Counted from the stretch's first letter, positions 39,372 through 62,196 are shown. The stretch: 64,000 nt of DNA from Valencia hispanica (GCA_963556495.2 OY747713.1:27407461-27471460), one strand, 5' to 3'. Made by a program: numbers and translations. Notes: generated by a model not told the origin, from the sequence alone.

Positions 39372-40316
39372 AGACAGAGCAGAAACACAGAAAGAACGAA
39401 AGAACTGATGAGATGAGTACTTTCTATAATAAAGTAAAGAAAGTAAAAAGGAGGAGGCCAATTAAAGGGTCGGGAAGGGAGGGGTCCAAAAACAATCGAG
39501 ACAGACGAGCACTATAGAAGGGCTGAGTTTATATAGACTGCGGAGTAATTTAATATGAGATCCAGGCGTGAGACGTCGGGTGAAGCAAGTTTGGGTAGAT
39601 TGCTGAGTGGGAAGTGGATTTGGGGCGTGGTCCTGCTCCCAAACTTAAGTTAACACATTAACTCCATAAAGTTTTATTGGACTTGTCATATTTTAATTCT
39701 CATTAACTGAATTTTAAGTTATTTGCTGTAAACCATAACAATCAAAATCAACAGAAATAAATACCTATGAAAGGAATCTGTATAATTTTGCATCTTTGAA
39801 TGGAACTTATACAAGAAACGTCAGTTTTGATATTATAATTTACTGAGATGCACCTGTAAGTTCAACTTGCCCACACGAATGTTCCACCCATCCAATACTG
39901 AATGTGCCCTGAAGACATCCAAATGAAGGCAACCAGATTCCCAAATCCCCTCGGCTGGACTGCTCCCTCCACGTCAGGTGTGATTGAGTTTAAGTGGCAT
40001 CCACCATTTCCAAGCAGTGGATTGAGCAAGAGATGCATAAACAGACTGCGCGCCTCAGATGAGCAGGGACAAATGGATAAGGATAAATGGATGAGAAAGG
40101 GTGGGGTCCAGAGCAAAATGTGGATGGCTAAGCCAGCTATAAGTAGGCTTGCCAGGTGATCAGAGGTGTGGTCCTGTTGCCGAACCTGTTAACACATTGA
40201 CCACATTAGTTTCAGCAGCAGCTTTGTTTCATAGCACCCTTGAGCTTTTCTGCTTCCTCGTCAAGCCTGGATCATGTGTAAATAATTCCAACATAGGAAC
40301 AGAAACATTTAAATAA
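39372..40316. other. Intergenic DNA downstream of rab25
   Basis: Two similar stretches (gtggtcctgctcccaaac…gttaacacatta near 39627 and gtggtcctgttgccgaac…gttaacacattg near 40167) hint at a broken duplicated repeat. No gene. Confidence 0.35.
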
Positions 40317-40322
40317 TTTATT
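40317..40322 (-). terminator. Candidate poly(A) signal of rab25
   Basis: AATAAA on the minus strand, about 340 bp beyond the rab25 stop codon. It is the first canonical signal I see downstream of that stop, so a 3' UTR of about 0.35 kb is plausible. Confidence 0.5.
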
Positions 40323-40656
40323 CCAAGACAAAATTCTCCCTTACAAAAACATACATTTGCAAAGCTTCTCTTAAAACACGAAGAGAAAAGAAAAACACAG
40401 CTATCTAAAATAGAAATTTCCCACCAGACTCCTGCTCTGAAGAAATATTACGTATAAAATGACTGTAAAATATGGATTCACTCTATATCTGAGCACTAAA
40501 TCAATGACCTACAAACTGTACAGTTTCCACATTTAAAAAGGTTTACAACAGACTGTGCTGCCTCACTCATCAGACTGAAAGAGAGGCTGAGGGATTTAAC
40601 TTCAGTCAAGCATGGTGTTGGGTCAACAAATCTGTCTGAGGGTGGCAGTCAGTCCA

Positions 40657-43208
40657 TTAGGAGCTCTTGCAGCAGCCTTTCCGCTCCTCCTCTTTCGACT
40701 GTCCCAGGGGGCTGGACAGGGTCACGGCGCTGATGGAGCCGCGGGTCACCTCTCTGCTGGCCACCTTCTTATGGATTGCTGGGGAGATCAAACATTTAGG
40801 GTAGCATCCTAAAATATCAATAATTCAGCAGAACTTGGGGACTTTTCTCTCCTCCCACCTGTGAGGACTTCGTTGAAAGCAGCTTCTACATTTGTGGAGT
40901 CCAGCGCTGATGTCTCCATGAACAAGAGGCCTTTCTTGTCTGAAATGGTTTGGCAAAAATAAGCCTTAGTGAAAACTGGTTTATTCTGAAAGGGAAATCC
41001 ATGCAGCACAGAAGAATACTTTTAAAATCACCCGCAAAATCTTTGGCCTCCTCTGTTGGGACGGTCCTCAGGCTCTCCAGATCTTTCTTGTTTCCCACCA
41101 ACATAACCACCATGTGAGGGTCTGCGTGATCATACAGCTCCTTCAGCCATCGCTCGGCACTCTCATAGGTCAGGTGTTTGCTGATGTCATACACCAACAA
41201 CGCTCCAACTGCTCCTCTGTAATACCTGAAAGCAGCAGAGAGTAACAGAGTTTAAATTCACTGTTTGGGTCCGTTAGTACACTCTTAACTTTTCATATTC
41301 TGTCACACTGAAACCACAAACCCCAGTGTGTTTGGTCCAGATTTTATATGACAGATCAACACAAAGTAATGCACAATTTCTGAGATGGACAAAAAAGAAA
41401 TGGCAAAGTAGCTTACAAAAATAAATATCTGGAAACTGTAACATGTTTTTGTTTTCAGCCTCCTCTAAGTCAATGCTTTGTGGAAATACCTTTGTTCTCC
41501 AACTCTGTTCTCCCAGGCTGGATGGAGAGCTGCTGTGAACATCCAATTTGAGGTCTTGCCACAGAATCTCACATGGATTGAGATCTGGACATTGATTTGC
41601 TTTGAATATGCTTTGATCTAAATCACCCCCACCGCAGCTCTGCTACCGCAGCTCTGAACGTATATGTTCAGCTGAAAACTAAACCTCTGCCCCAGTCTCT
41701 TGTCTTTCTGACAAGTTATCTGCCAGTATTGCTCTACATTTAGCTCTATCCCATCTTCCATGAGCCTGGTGAAGAAGAGCACAGCATGACGCTGCAACCA
41801 TTATGTCTCATCATAGAAATTGAGTGCTCAGGGTCTTAGTTTTCCACTGGACAAAGCATTTTTGCATGTAGGCTTAAGTTTCCTATTGCTTTCTTTCAGC
41901 AATCGCTTTCTTGCCGCCACACCTCAACACAGGCATGACAAATAGTTGAAAGATTTAACAGATCCTTCCAACCTGAGCAGTAGATCTCTGCCCCTTATTG
42001 ATTACTCTCCTTGCTTTAAACTTCTCAATGTCAGCCATTTGATTCAGGTGTGTTGGAGAAGGGAACCCCTGGTTTATTTGATCTCTGAAGCCAACTGGTT
42101 GAACTAGGTGTTTTGGGTATCAGAATAAAGGGGTCCAAATATAAATGCACACATTTGTATTTGCCAGAAACTTTGAGGACCATGTATCATTTTCCTTCCA
42201 CTTCACAATTAAATGTGAAAATCGAATGTGTTGGTCTGTCACATAAAACACTTTGAAGCTTGTGGTTATAACTTGACAAGATGTGAAAGAGATGAAGGGG
42301 TGTGGATACTTTTGTAAGGTGCTGTATTAAAAAGATGTGATAAGCACAGAAGAGGTGCAGCTGGTAATAAAAGGGCAGGGTTACAGAAACTAGAACACGT
42401 GAGTCGGAAATTAGTTGCTCACTTCATTATTGTGTGCCTTTGACTTCTCAGACATATTAATCTTGCTTGTGTGTGTGTGTGTGTGTGTGTGTGTGCACCC
42501 ACGCTGAGGTGATAGCCCTGTAGCGCTCCAGCCCAGCTGTGTCCCAGATTTGAGCTTTGATGGTGAAGTTGTCCAGCTGAACAGTCCGAGTGCTAAACTC
42601 CACGCCGATGGTGGTGCGGCTGTCGTGCAGGAACTCATTCTTGGTGAAGCGGGACAGAAGGTTGCTCTTTCCCACACCGGACTCCCCTATCAAAACCACT
42701 TCACAGACACATATGATTTTACGATTTCATTCACGGAACTGTACGTTCCTGAAACCAAAATGAATCAGATAGTCTTTATCTCATCTGACATGTGTAGACT
42801 TTCTGTCACACTCACTGGATGCCAGACCGTGTGACATCACGCCAACGTGGCACATCCACATTGAGTGTGACATTGGTCTGGAATGAGGGAAGTAGAAAAT
42901 CACTGCTGCTCTCAGAAGAATTACTACGATAGGGTGCACATATTCCTCTAGGTTAAACAAGGAGAACTCGTGTTTATCTACAATGTCAAAGGTCATAGTT
43001 TCAGGTCAAAATAGACAGGAAGCAATCACTTCCTTATTTCTCTGCTCCCTTCTATGTCTTGGAAACAGCAGTAAGAAACAGCCAATATCTGCTCTAACTT
43101 CAGTGTAAAGAAATGCACAGCAATAAAATGCATATTTCATGATAATCCCAGCTGAAGTAAACATGGCTTACCTTTAAATACAAAGTTGTACGAATCATCC
43201 GAGCCCAT
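40657..43208 (-). CDS. rab25: Ras-related GTPase Rab25, 5 coding exons (complete)
   Basis: Small GTPase of the Rab11 subfamily, which acts in apical recycling endosomes of epithelia. Exons are 43208-43172, 42698-42503, 41225-41032, 40939-40859 and 40778-40657; the joined frame is 630 bp or 209 aa (human about 213). Visible motifs are the P-loop GESGVGKS (17-24), effector region TTIGVEF (41-47), switch II WDTAGLE (64-70), NKKD (123-126), ETSAL (151-155) and a C-terminal CCKSS with two prenylatable cysteines. Leu69 replaces the usual catalytic Gln, a known RAB25 trait that separates it from RAB11A/B. A minus-strand AATAAA signal lies at 40317-40322. ubqln4 is the next gene upstream on the same strand. 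Intron 2 holds a whole degenerate Tc1 element, and a CA microsatellite starts a few bases inside its donor. Confidence 0.95.
41277..42327 (-). mobile_element. Degenerate Tc1-type element in rab25 intron 2
   Basis: The left edge (cttttcatattctgtcacac) and right edge (gtggatacttttgtaaggtg) are mirror forms of the family end. The interior has the antisense of the HGGGSVML block (cagcatgacgctgcaaccat near 41783). It occupies nearly the whole intron between exons 3 and 2. Confidence 0.7.
42467..42495. repeat. (GT)n microsatellite against the rab25 exon 2 donor
   Basis: About 14 GT units on the plus strand. On the coding strand the intron reads GTGGGTG followed at once by CA repeats. Confidence 0.95.
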
Positions 43209-43386
43209 GCTGCATTCAGTGGCGATGGGACTCTCTTTCACCTTATAAAAATCCAGAAGCCACTTTCGAATTTTAAAAGGAGTATTTAATAAGAAACAGA
43301 AAGCAAAAATATCCTCCCTGGCTTAAAAGCAAAATACTAAAAGAGGAAAAAAATCTATGTTCTTTAGTCAAGAAGTGGAGCCTCTC

Positions 43387-43533
43387 CTATTTGAAGACGA
43401 CCAGAAGAATTAGCAGGAGACCTGATTGCTCATCAGCTGACACCCAAAGGAGGGCCAGGAGGACGAAGAGCAGGAGGAACAGGTAGAACCACTCACAGGT
43501 AGACTCCACCCACCGCTGCACTCCCAGACTCAT
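43387..43533 (-). CDS. Putative 48-aa single-pass membrane microprotein
   Basis: A short ORF on the rab25 strand, about 180 bp upstream of the rab25 start codon. From the ATG at 43533 the product begins MSLGVQRWVESTCEWFYLFL, continues with a leucine/valine-rich membrane segment of about 20 residues, then a polar stretch VSADEQSG and a second short hydrophobic tail. The open frame runs further upstream without an ATG, and a possible splice acceptor (CACCTGCAG) precedes it, so it could be a last or internal exon. I do not recognise the family. It could be chance coding in a pyrimidine-rich region; the Trp/Cys-bearing amphipathic N-terminus followed by a hydrophobic helix is the only positive sign. 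Confidence 0.3.
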   Translation of the reverse strand: MSLGVQRWVESTCEWFYLFLLLFVLLALLWVSADEQSGLLLILLVVFK

Positions 43534-43999
43534 TTGTATGACAATAAACCTCGCCCTGCAGGTGGATGCGTGTGAGACGGGACACGTCACCCTTTGACCA
43601 CCAGTCGCATACTTACAAGGCAGGAAGAAGAGCTCGCTTTGAAAGGATTTTTCAATATTAGTGCTCTTTTTTAATGCAAGTAATTTTTATTCCTAAAAAA
43701 TATAAAACAGAAGGCTAAAGGATTTCGTCAAGAATGGTCACAGATCTTTCAGAGATACACAGCATTTATTTTTTAGCTTTGTTGTGAGATTTTCACTGTC
43801 ATAACCATGAAAATACACATGCGCTCATCAACTTCAACATCATATCCATTTCGGTTTTTTAATGATTTATTTGAACTCGTGTTTTTTCAGGGTTAAATGA
43901 TAGTACCACAACCTCACAACATTTTAAGGGCAAGAATTGGCTTAGATTTATTTCCGGTCTACACAGGGTCGCAATTTTAGATTCAGACTCAAATATTTA

Positions 44000-44620
44000 C
44001 AAATATATGCATACACCCTCACTAATATTTGGTTAATTGTTCCTTACCAAGTTGCAGAGAAACTAGACAACTTTCTGTAGGCATACACAAGTTCCTAGAA
44101 TAACTGGTTTTGGTATTTTTATAAGCACATCTATTCCAACATGCTAGAGCACTTAAATTTGTTACTTTTAAACATAATTCACAAACTTTCCACAGGGTTA
44201 TGGTCAGGGTCATTCCAGAAGTTTAACATCAGCCTGCTTTCTCCAGTTCAAAAACAGTTCTCTGCGTATGGGACTCGGTTTCGCTGTCTAGCTGTTGATT
44301 TGAGGTGAAGTTGTAGTCCTCCATAATTCCATCCACTTTGTGTGTCATCAGTACCGCTGGAAAAAAACAGACCCACAGCATGATGTTGCCACCACCATGC
44401 TGGACAACAGTGTGTTTACAGGTTTAAAAAGCTAGATCTTGACTCCCCCAGTGGCATTTCTTGTCATTGCGGTCAAATAGTTTATTCAATATCTCCTCTC
44501 AGCGTATCATCTGTAGTCTTGAAACATTTCTTTTTTTTGGTTGTGGAAGAAATCTTTATCAAGGATGATAGGTGATTCCTTCAGTTGATTCCTTCAGTTG
44601 TTTAATAATTTAATGCTTTA
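44000..44620 (-). mobile_element. Tc1-type remnant upstream of rab25
   Basis: Contains cccacagcatgatgttgcca at 44377, the antisense of GGGNIMLWG, plus edge-like sequence on both sides. No reading frame survives. Confidence 0.55.
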
Positions 44621-44954
44621 TGTTGAGGAACAGTAAACACAAAGCATTTGCATCACCCGAACCTGCCAACCCATCAATTCTACATTATATAGTATTAACT
44701 TATTTCTTAACTTCATTAGCACCCCCTTTTCTAAGTGCAGTCATCCTCACTTGTCATCTGGGAGAACTGGTTTGTACTGGTCAGATATCCAACAGTGAGA
44801 GTGGGAAGTTTGTTGTGTACTTATAGATAATCTGTGATGTCAGTCAACCTGCAATCTTACACACCTCTATCAGTACACTATACTTGAACATCATACTTGT
44901 TTTCTTTAACTTTGACCTATTGTCGTTGTTACTCATAATAAGACAGAAAATGCA

Positions 44955-45125
44955 GTCATAAATTAAATACAGGAGAAACTCGAAAAATGTTAATATCGTG
45001 CAAGTTATTATTTCAGTAATTCAACTGAAAAGGTAAAACTTATATATGATATAGACCCATTACATGCGAAGCAAGATATTTCAAGCCTTTATTTGTTATC
45101 ATTTTGATGATTATGGCTAGCAGCT
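44955..45125. repeat. Dispersed repeat fragment
   Basis: attcaactgaaaaggtaaaa followed by tatatgatatagacccatta and tatttcaagcctttatttgt is a text I associate with a common teleost interspersed repeat. The class is unassigned and it abuts the next Tc1 copy. Confidence 0.4.
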
Positions 45126-45147
45126 TATGAAAATGTCAATGTCATGA

Positions 45148-46670
<1,523 letters not shown>

Positions 46671-47029
46671 ATATCACTATAATAAAATTTAAATGTTCAA
46701 GCCGATTGAGTGTAAATTTCTAACAGAACATGTATACCATACTCAGACTTCAGATGTTTGAAATACGTGATTATAAATAATAATCCAATTTTTGGAAAAT
46801 ATGATAGGTAAGAAATCATGTTTAAAAGAAATTAGTTTTTCAGGTAAACAAACTAAACTACATGTTTTAGTAAACAAGCTTCTGTTTTCCATTTGTCTAA
46901 ACTCCCATTAAAGGACAAAACATTGAGTTATTTGACTTTTGAAACTGGGCTGGATAATCCTATGTTAAATACAGTTAAAAAGCAGTGTTAACAATAAACT
47001 GGATCATTAAAAAAAAATAAAAAATGCTT

Positions 47030-47915
47030 GTTTGTTTAGGTTAATTGTCCTGCTGGAAGGGGAACCTTCTCCCCAGTCACATCTTAAAGCCAACAGGTTT
47101 TCTTCCAGGATTAGCCTGTATTTGGCTCCTATCTTTTTATCAACTCATTTTCTGCCACAGTGTTTTGCATGTTGATCAGAACGTTTGGCTTTGGTCTCAT
47201 GTGACTAGAACAGCTTAATTTACATGCTTGCTGTGTCTCCTTCATGGCTCATGGCAAACAGGGCTTCGTATGGCTTTCTTTCAACATTGGCTCTCCTGTT
47301 GCTGCGCTCATGTAAAGGCCAGATGTGTAGCTGTCCTGTCAAAAGATTTTCCCACCTGGATCAGATTTCTGCAGCTCATCCAGAGTTACTATGGGCCTCT
47401 TGGCAGCTTCTCTGATCTGCAGTTGTGCCATAAATCTTTCCATTTTCAGCTGGCCTGAACAATTCTCTGTTCTAAGCTTGGAATATTGTTTTTGGACCTT
47501 ACCCTGCTTTAAAGTTCTTCCTGCTGTGTTCTTTCGTCTACATGATGCTGTTTTTTCATTAATGTTTACCAACAAAACTTCTAGGCCTTTACAGATCAGC
47601 CAGATATATACTGAGATAAAATTAGACACAACGTTCGACTATTTACAAATTTGGTGACATCCTATGGCAATTGTTTGCACTGGATTTTATTAAGGGGTCC
47701 CAGAGTAAAGTATGTGAATACATTTAAAACCTAAACTTTCCAGATTTTTTTTTTATTGTAAATGTTTAAAACCAAGTAACCTTTTTCAGTTAACTTCTCC
47801 ACAGTTATGTGGCATTTTGGTCTTTCACATGAAACACAAGTTTGAGGTTTTAATGTGAGAAAAAGTGAAAAAGCCCAAAGGGGAATGAATACTTTTACAA
47901 GGCACTCTATCCTGA
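47030..47915 (-). mobile_element. Tc1-type remnant between ubqln4 and rab25
   Basis: The right edge aatgaatacttttacaaggc and the inner gaaacacaagtttgaggttt match the family end. The interior has gtcctgctggaaggggaacc near 47048 in antisense. There are stops in all frames. Confidence 0.6.
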
Positions 47916-49417
47916 GTTGGAAAAAGGATTAAAAAAATATTTTATATATATATATTTTTTTTTTGTTTTGTTTTTTTTAAAACAAACTTCGAGGCAAATG
48001 TAATATTTTATTTCACACTTCCCATTAAACAAGACAGAACATTGTAGAACCTTTAAAACTCCTGGACCATCACCACAGTGTAATCAAATGAGACGGGGGG
48101 GGTTAATGGTTTTTGACCATGATTTATTACTTTTTTTTAGTACAGTACTGTTAAAAGTTAGTTCCAACAATTTCAACTGGGAGATGGATTTCTTTACTTT
48201 AATTCAGCTGAGGTCAACAGACAGAGCAGAGCTACTGAAGCAGTTGCCAAGTTCACCACAACTACAAATGCTGAGAATTTCAAAAAGAAAAAAAGAAAAT
48301 AATACAACCTAGTCTTTATGATTGGAGCAAAGTATGGTGCCATCATAGGTGAACAGGTGTTTTAAAGCCTTTCAATTATGTAATATTTTGACTCCACATG
48401 TAATTTATGTGAAAATAAATCAGGTTCATATCTAGGTACTACCTGCACCTCAAAATAGAAACATAAGATGATGAATAATCAGATTTAAATGAAATTAAAG
48501 ATGGTTTGTAGAATTCATATTCATAACAGCAACAGCCTGTCCTTCAGGGATGCTGCCATGTGAGAAACGATTATGGTTACAGTCTTGAATGAGAATTTTA
48601 ATCAGAGTTTGGGGGGGTCTCATTTCCCAACTGAGCTAGGCTGGTGTTTACTAACCACGATCTCACTGGTCAGAGCCGGACAGCAGGACAAGCAATGGCG
48701 ACTCAGGAGGAAAACGATTCTTAAAAGACACTGCGATTACGTGTGGGCACTTTGATCCGGAGTGACAGATTACAACTTTTGAGGGTGAAAATGTGGAAGG
48801 CGTCATGTTGTTAGGCGCTTGCAATAAATAGTGAAAGCTGTTGGGCAAATCCAGCTGTGTGTGGAGAATGTTGAGAATGAGGGGAAAGACGGAGGGAAGG
48901 CGGTTGGGACTCTCTGTGAACACCTGTTATCCTGCTGGCTTTCAGGATCACAGCTTATAGACCAGAAACTACCAACCTGCTTGACAGAAACCATGTAGGA
49001 CACAGAACCAACTGCCTTTCACATCGCACTGGTTGCATCTGTATCGTGTAAATGTTTGCCTACAGAACGCTACTTCAGATTTATGTGAAGGAAACAATAG
49101 ATGAAAAAAAGAAAATGGTCGGGAGTCCTTTTCTCTTCACATCACTACACCCTTTAAGGAGAGAGCGGTTCAGTCCGACCCCTACAGCAGAACTTAGTAG
49201 GTGAAGCCTGTTTGGATGATGCCGAACGAAAGTAGTAAGGGGGAAATAGGGAATGATCTTAGAACAGATGTAGAATGAGGGTCTTTCAGTTCTTGCCCAA
49301 GTTTCTCCTGTAAGGTTTGGGACAATACACATACATTTCTGTTGGTTCTCTGTGGATGTTGGGTTTGTTGTGTGTTAAATGCGGGTTTATGAGCGTGTCA
49401 ATATGTACTGTATGTCT
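47916..49417. other. Region 3' of ubqln4
   Basis: Probably includes the ubqln4 3' UTR on the minus strand; tttatt at 48007-48012 is one possible poly(A) signal. No other gene seen. Confidence 0.4.
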
Positions 49418-58339
<8,922 letters not shown>

Positions 58340-58569
58340 CTTTACTCCGCCGATGGAACAGCTCTGGTCTAACTTTCGCTTCCGGTTCAAACCAGGTCAA
58401 CTTTTTTTTTAACCCACCCAGTCGGTCCAAGTAGTTCCTGTAGCAGTTTATCAGTTAAAATTTCACAAAATAAATAATTGATCATTTAAGGATTTATTCT
58501 AACGTTAAACTCGAAGACAAATTGAGTAAATTTAAGCCATTGATCTGAAGTATTTTTATGTTTCTTCAA

Positions 58570-58745
58570 TAAAATAAATTGTTCGAACAAGTTTGTAAAA
58601 TATATCATCACGTTCTAACAATATACTATTTTTATTGTAAGACCATGATAAACATGTATATTGTTAAAACGTGAACATGATATTGTAAGAACGTAATAGT
58701 ATATTGTACAAACAAAAAGGTAATATTGTTCGAACAATAAAGTTA
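58570..58745. repeat. Short palindrome-rich repeat block
   Basis: The palindrome ttgttcgaacaa occurs at 58579-58590 and 58726-58737. Between them, variants of attgtaagaacgt and its mirror recur. It looks like a small foldback element beside the ubqln4 promoter. Confidence 0.55.
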
Positions 58746-59835
58746 TCATGTTATAATTTTTATTTCACTTGGATGACTCTTCCGTACAAATCACCTATCA
58801 TATGGGGAAGAAATAAATATTTTAAATGCTAAAAGTGAGTATTACAAAAAAACAGTCAACACAACCCAAATCATACTCACTTGTTGTGGGTTAAGCTTAA
58901 AGTATTCTAAATTGCTGAGAAAATCTTTTATTGCCACTTCTTGATTTGCTGGCTCCTTCAAACTGTCTCTTCATGGTTTCCAGAAAGGTTTGATGTATTC
59001 AGTTGGCTTTAGTTTGTTTAATGAATCTTGTGGCCTGTGATCCAACAGTTGTTAATTGTGTAATCCCCTGTCTTTTAGTTGTGAAACATAAAAATGTTGA
59101 AACCTGTCTGCTAGTGTGGACTCAGTCTTTTCAAAATATGTAAAGGCTTTAAAAGATTTGAACTGTTTAACACTGATGCAAGAACATGTGCTGTGTCCAT
59201 GTCGCCACACGAAACAACTTTAATGTAGCCCTTTTTGGAGAGTTGAAACTTTAGCTCTAATTTAGGGTTAAATACTCACACTATGGTAATAGTTTTACCT
59301 GGCTAACTAGCAGTGGAACTCTCTCAGAAAATAAAGATTAATTTAAAAGTTGAAAACACTGCCTGCTTTCTCTCTGTGTCACTTTGTGTGTTTGTCTTTC
59401 TCTATCTCTTGCTTATTAAAATACTACCAACCAAAGATGAAATACCACTTTGTAGTACCTTTTATTCACCTCTCCAGTGAGGCATCTAGGAGACATCCTG
59501 AGGGCATCTGGTATAATGGCTATAATTTTCCATGCTAGAGATTTATGAAATCAGCACAATTTATCCAAACTCAACCCCTCAAGCAGACTTAAATCAGTTA
59601 GGATCAATTATTTATTGTTGATTTTGTTTTGGTGTTCTGATTTGTCTAGGATTTATTTTGTAATTGCAAGTTGTTGTTTTTTCTGCCCTGCTATTAATGT
59701 ATTTGTGCAATATTTTCACTGCACACTGTACAAAATGTTAACATATATCTTGTGTCCTATAGTGTTTTGCTTTTGAGAAGTTAACTTTGTGCACTTTCCT
59801 TTTTTATTTTTAATTGAAACCACACTTATTCCAGT

Positions 59836-59864
59836 GTTTGTTTGTTTGTTTGTTTGTTTGTTTG
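59836..59864. repeat. (TTTG)n microsatellite
   Basis: About seven TTTG units in the ubqln4-lim2 intergenic region. Confidence 0.9.
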
Positions 59865-59899
59865 GTTAGTCCGGTCTGTTTACTGGACAGAGCCCCTAA

Positions 59900-60480
59900 T
59901 GGATTCACTGTTATTCACTTTGTGTGCTCTCTTTACACTTTTTATTCCAAATAAAAAGTACTCCTAGTCTGGGATTTTGTGTTTGGTTTATTTCAACGGA
60001 CATAACCATTGCCAGAGCTATTGTTGTCATTAATATGTTGTGTTCTCTATTTGGTATTTGTTTCTTTGTTTAATGATCATCATTTCTTTGGCAAAGCAAG
60101 TGATGAAGCAATTGCTACTATTAACTATTTATACTTTTTTTGTTTTTCACTCATAGAAGGTAATTCCAGCTCAGGCATTATGTATTTAGTGAAGGGAGCC
60201 ATTGACACAATTTGTTGTTGGGGGCTTTTTCATAGAAAGTATTCCTAGAACAGTTTTGGTTTGCTTAACTGTTTGTATTTCTCGGAAAGAGCTCCAGATG
60301 GAGCTATTTCTGCTATCGGCTATGTGTTCTTCCGTCACTTTTTACATTTTCCACATCCATCAAAACTACTCCAGGACCAGGGTTTGTGTTTGATTGTGTC
60401 TATTGCTACCATTAACTTTGTATGCTCTTCTTATCTTTCTTTTTGATAGAAAATACTCCTAGTGTAGTGTTTCTATGTTT
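59900..60480. repeat. Degenerate tandem or dispersed unit with recurring tactcctag
   Basis: The motif near 59955, 60238 and 60452 (agtactcctagt, agtattcctaga, aatactcctagt) is preceded each time by a T-rich run, and twice by tttgt.tgctct. Spacing is irregular, so it is either an old decayed array or clustered repeats. No coding signal. Confidence 0.4.
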
Positions 60481-61499
60481 TCTGTGTATCATTTTTGTTT
60501 TTTGAACCTACATTTTGTCACAGCGGTTGGACAGTCATACTGGATCTGACATTGCAGGAAGTTTTCTTTTCAGAGGGAGTTCCATTTTTTTCTGTCACCA
60601 TATCCATATTATAATTGTATTGTACATCATACATTACATATTAGTATTGAATTTTCTATAGTTTTTTTGTTTTAAAATAGTTTAGTCTCAGTTGGTTTAT
60701 TCAATATGTGAACTATGGCTGTTGAATATTTAACACAGATGTATTAAATGCTTGTGTTGTGCATTTATTTTTCATCTACTGAATGCAGCAATTTATCCAT
60801 TAAATAACTCAACATCTTTTTAAGGAACATTTTTGATTCTTTATTTGCTGTTCATGTGAACAAAAAAGACAAACACCTTGTAGAAAAGGCATCGCATGTT
60901 TGTATTGTGAAGACAGTTAAAGCTTTTATTGTCAAAAATAAGGTAAAGTAATTCTTCTTTTTCATACAGTATGTCATATTGGTAGCTGATGTTATTTATT
61001 CCAGTAATTTGCAGAGACTACTGTGGATTTGAAATATTTTCTGTTTTATTAGATTTTAAACCTTCCAGTGTTGTCACCATGCTGTAAAGAGTATGCCCCT
61101 TTTATGTGCCCCATTGAGGCAGGACTGAAAGAAAAGTGTTTGTTTCAGCAAGTTGCATTGACACAGTCAGTCCTGCATACCTATGCACATCCCCAGTTCT
61201 AGAGTACACCATTTACAAACAAACAAATGCGCCTCTCTCCAAAAAAGGTACAAGGACCCATGCGTTACCCCTTCTCCAAGGCCCCATTAACCCTGTTAGG
61301 AATACACTAAAACATGTTCAGGTCACATGACCTGTAGGGTTCTCATTCAAGTGCAGCCCCCACAGGGAGACTGATGGTAGTAAAGGATTTTGCCACCATC
61401 AACAAAAAAAGAAAAGAGGACCACCTTTTGCCTGTAGTATTGTCTGTGAACTCTCTCTCCCTCTCTATCCTCGTTGCCCCCTCCCAAAGAGAGCAACAG

Positions 61500-61567
61500 C
61501 CCTCTCTGTTTTTCATTCTTTACCTCTGCAAGGTGGGAAGTAGAGAGCGTATGTTTCCAGAAGCAAG
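61500..61567 (+). other. Possible untranslated first exon of lim2
   Basis: A stretch ending in a good splice donor (GCAAG|GTAAGAG at 61567/61568), 630 bp before the lim2 start codon and on the same strand. The lim2 coding exon follows several acceptor-like CAGs (62160-62190), so a spliced leader is expected. The upstream limit and the assignment to lim2 are guesses. Confidence 0.25.
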
Positions 61568-62196
61568 GTAAGAGAGTGTTTCTGAGTGGGTTTCCCACAA
61601 CTATACCTGTGACTGATTGGACAGAGGCCAGCAGAATCAGATTTAACCTCATCATGAGCAAATGCCGGTGAGGGTTTGGAAGCGGAACAGGCTGCAGCAT
61701 CATAAAAGTAGCTTTTTATAAGGTTTGCTTTAGCAATGTCTCCTGTAAAGCAGAGGTAAACGTCTTTTCTGGAATATTTGTTTGCATTGATACAGTTTTC
61801 TCACATATTCTAGAGGAGATGCAGTCTTGAATGTGATTATTAGAGGTTTATATAAATTACAAATGTTTCCAGTTTTAAGGACTGAACTTTGGATTGACCC
61901 CTTCATCAACTGGTACCAGACATTTCTGAAAAATCCATAGATATTTCTCATGTTTTGTTCTGTTACTAGGATTTTTATTAACACTGCTACATAGTCCCAT
62001 ACTGGTATTAGTTGTCATTAGTGTCTTTATTTGTTCAATTTTCTAGCCTTTTCATCTCAACCCTTTACAAAAAGTTGTGAAATGTATTCAATTTTGTGCT
62101 TATCAATCATTGCAAAACAAGTTGTTCTTCAGTATCTACAGTATGTTTATGTTATTGCACAGTTCCTCTGCAGCTGCCCCGTTGTCTCAGCTCAAG

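Larger units (their letters stand above)
58746..61499. other. Intergenic DNA between ubqln4 and lim2
   Basis: The two genes are divergently arranged. Apart from the TTTG run and the decayed repeat at 59900, nothing is recognised; lim2 regulatory sequence may lie at the right end. Confidence 0.4.

Noticed and set aside
42550..42834. 94-codon plus-strand frame opposite rab25 exon 2
   Set aside because: Antisense shadow of the rab25 exon.
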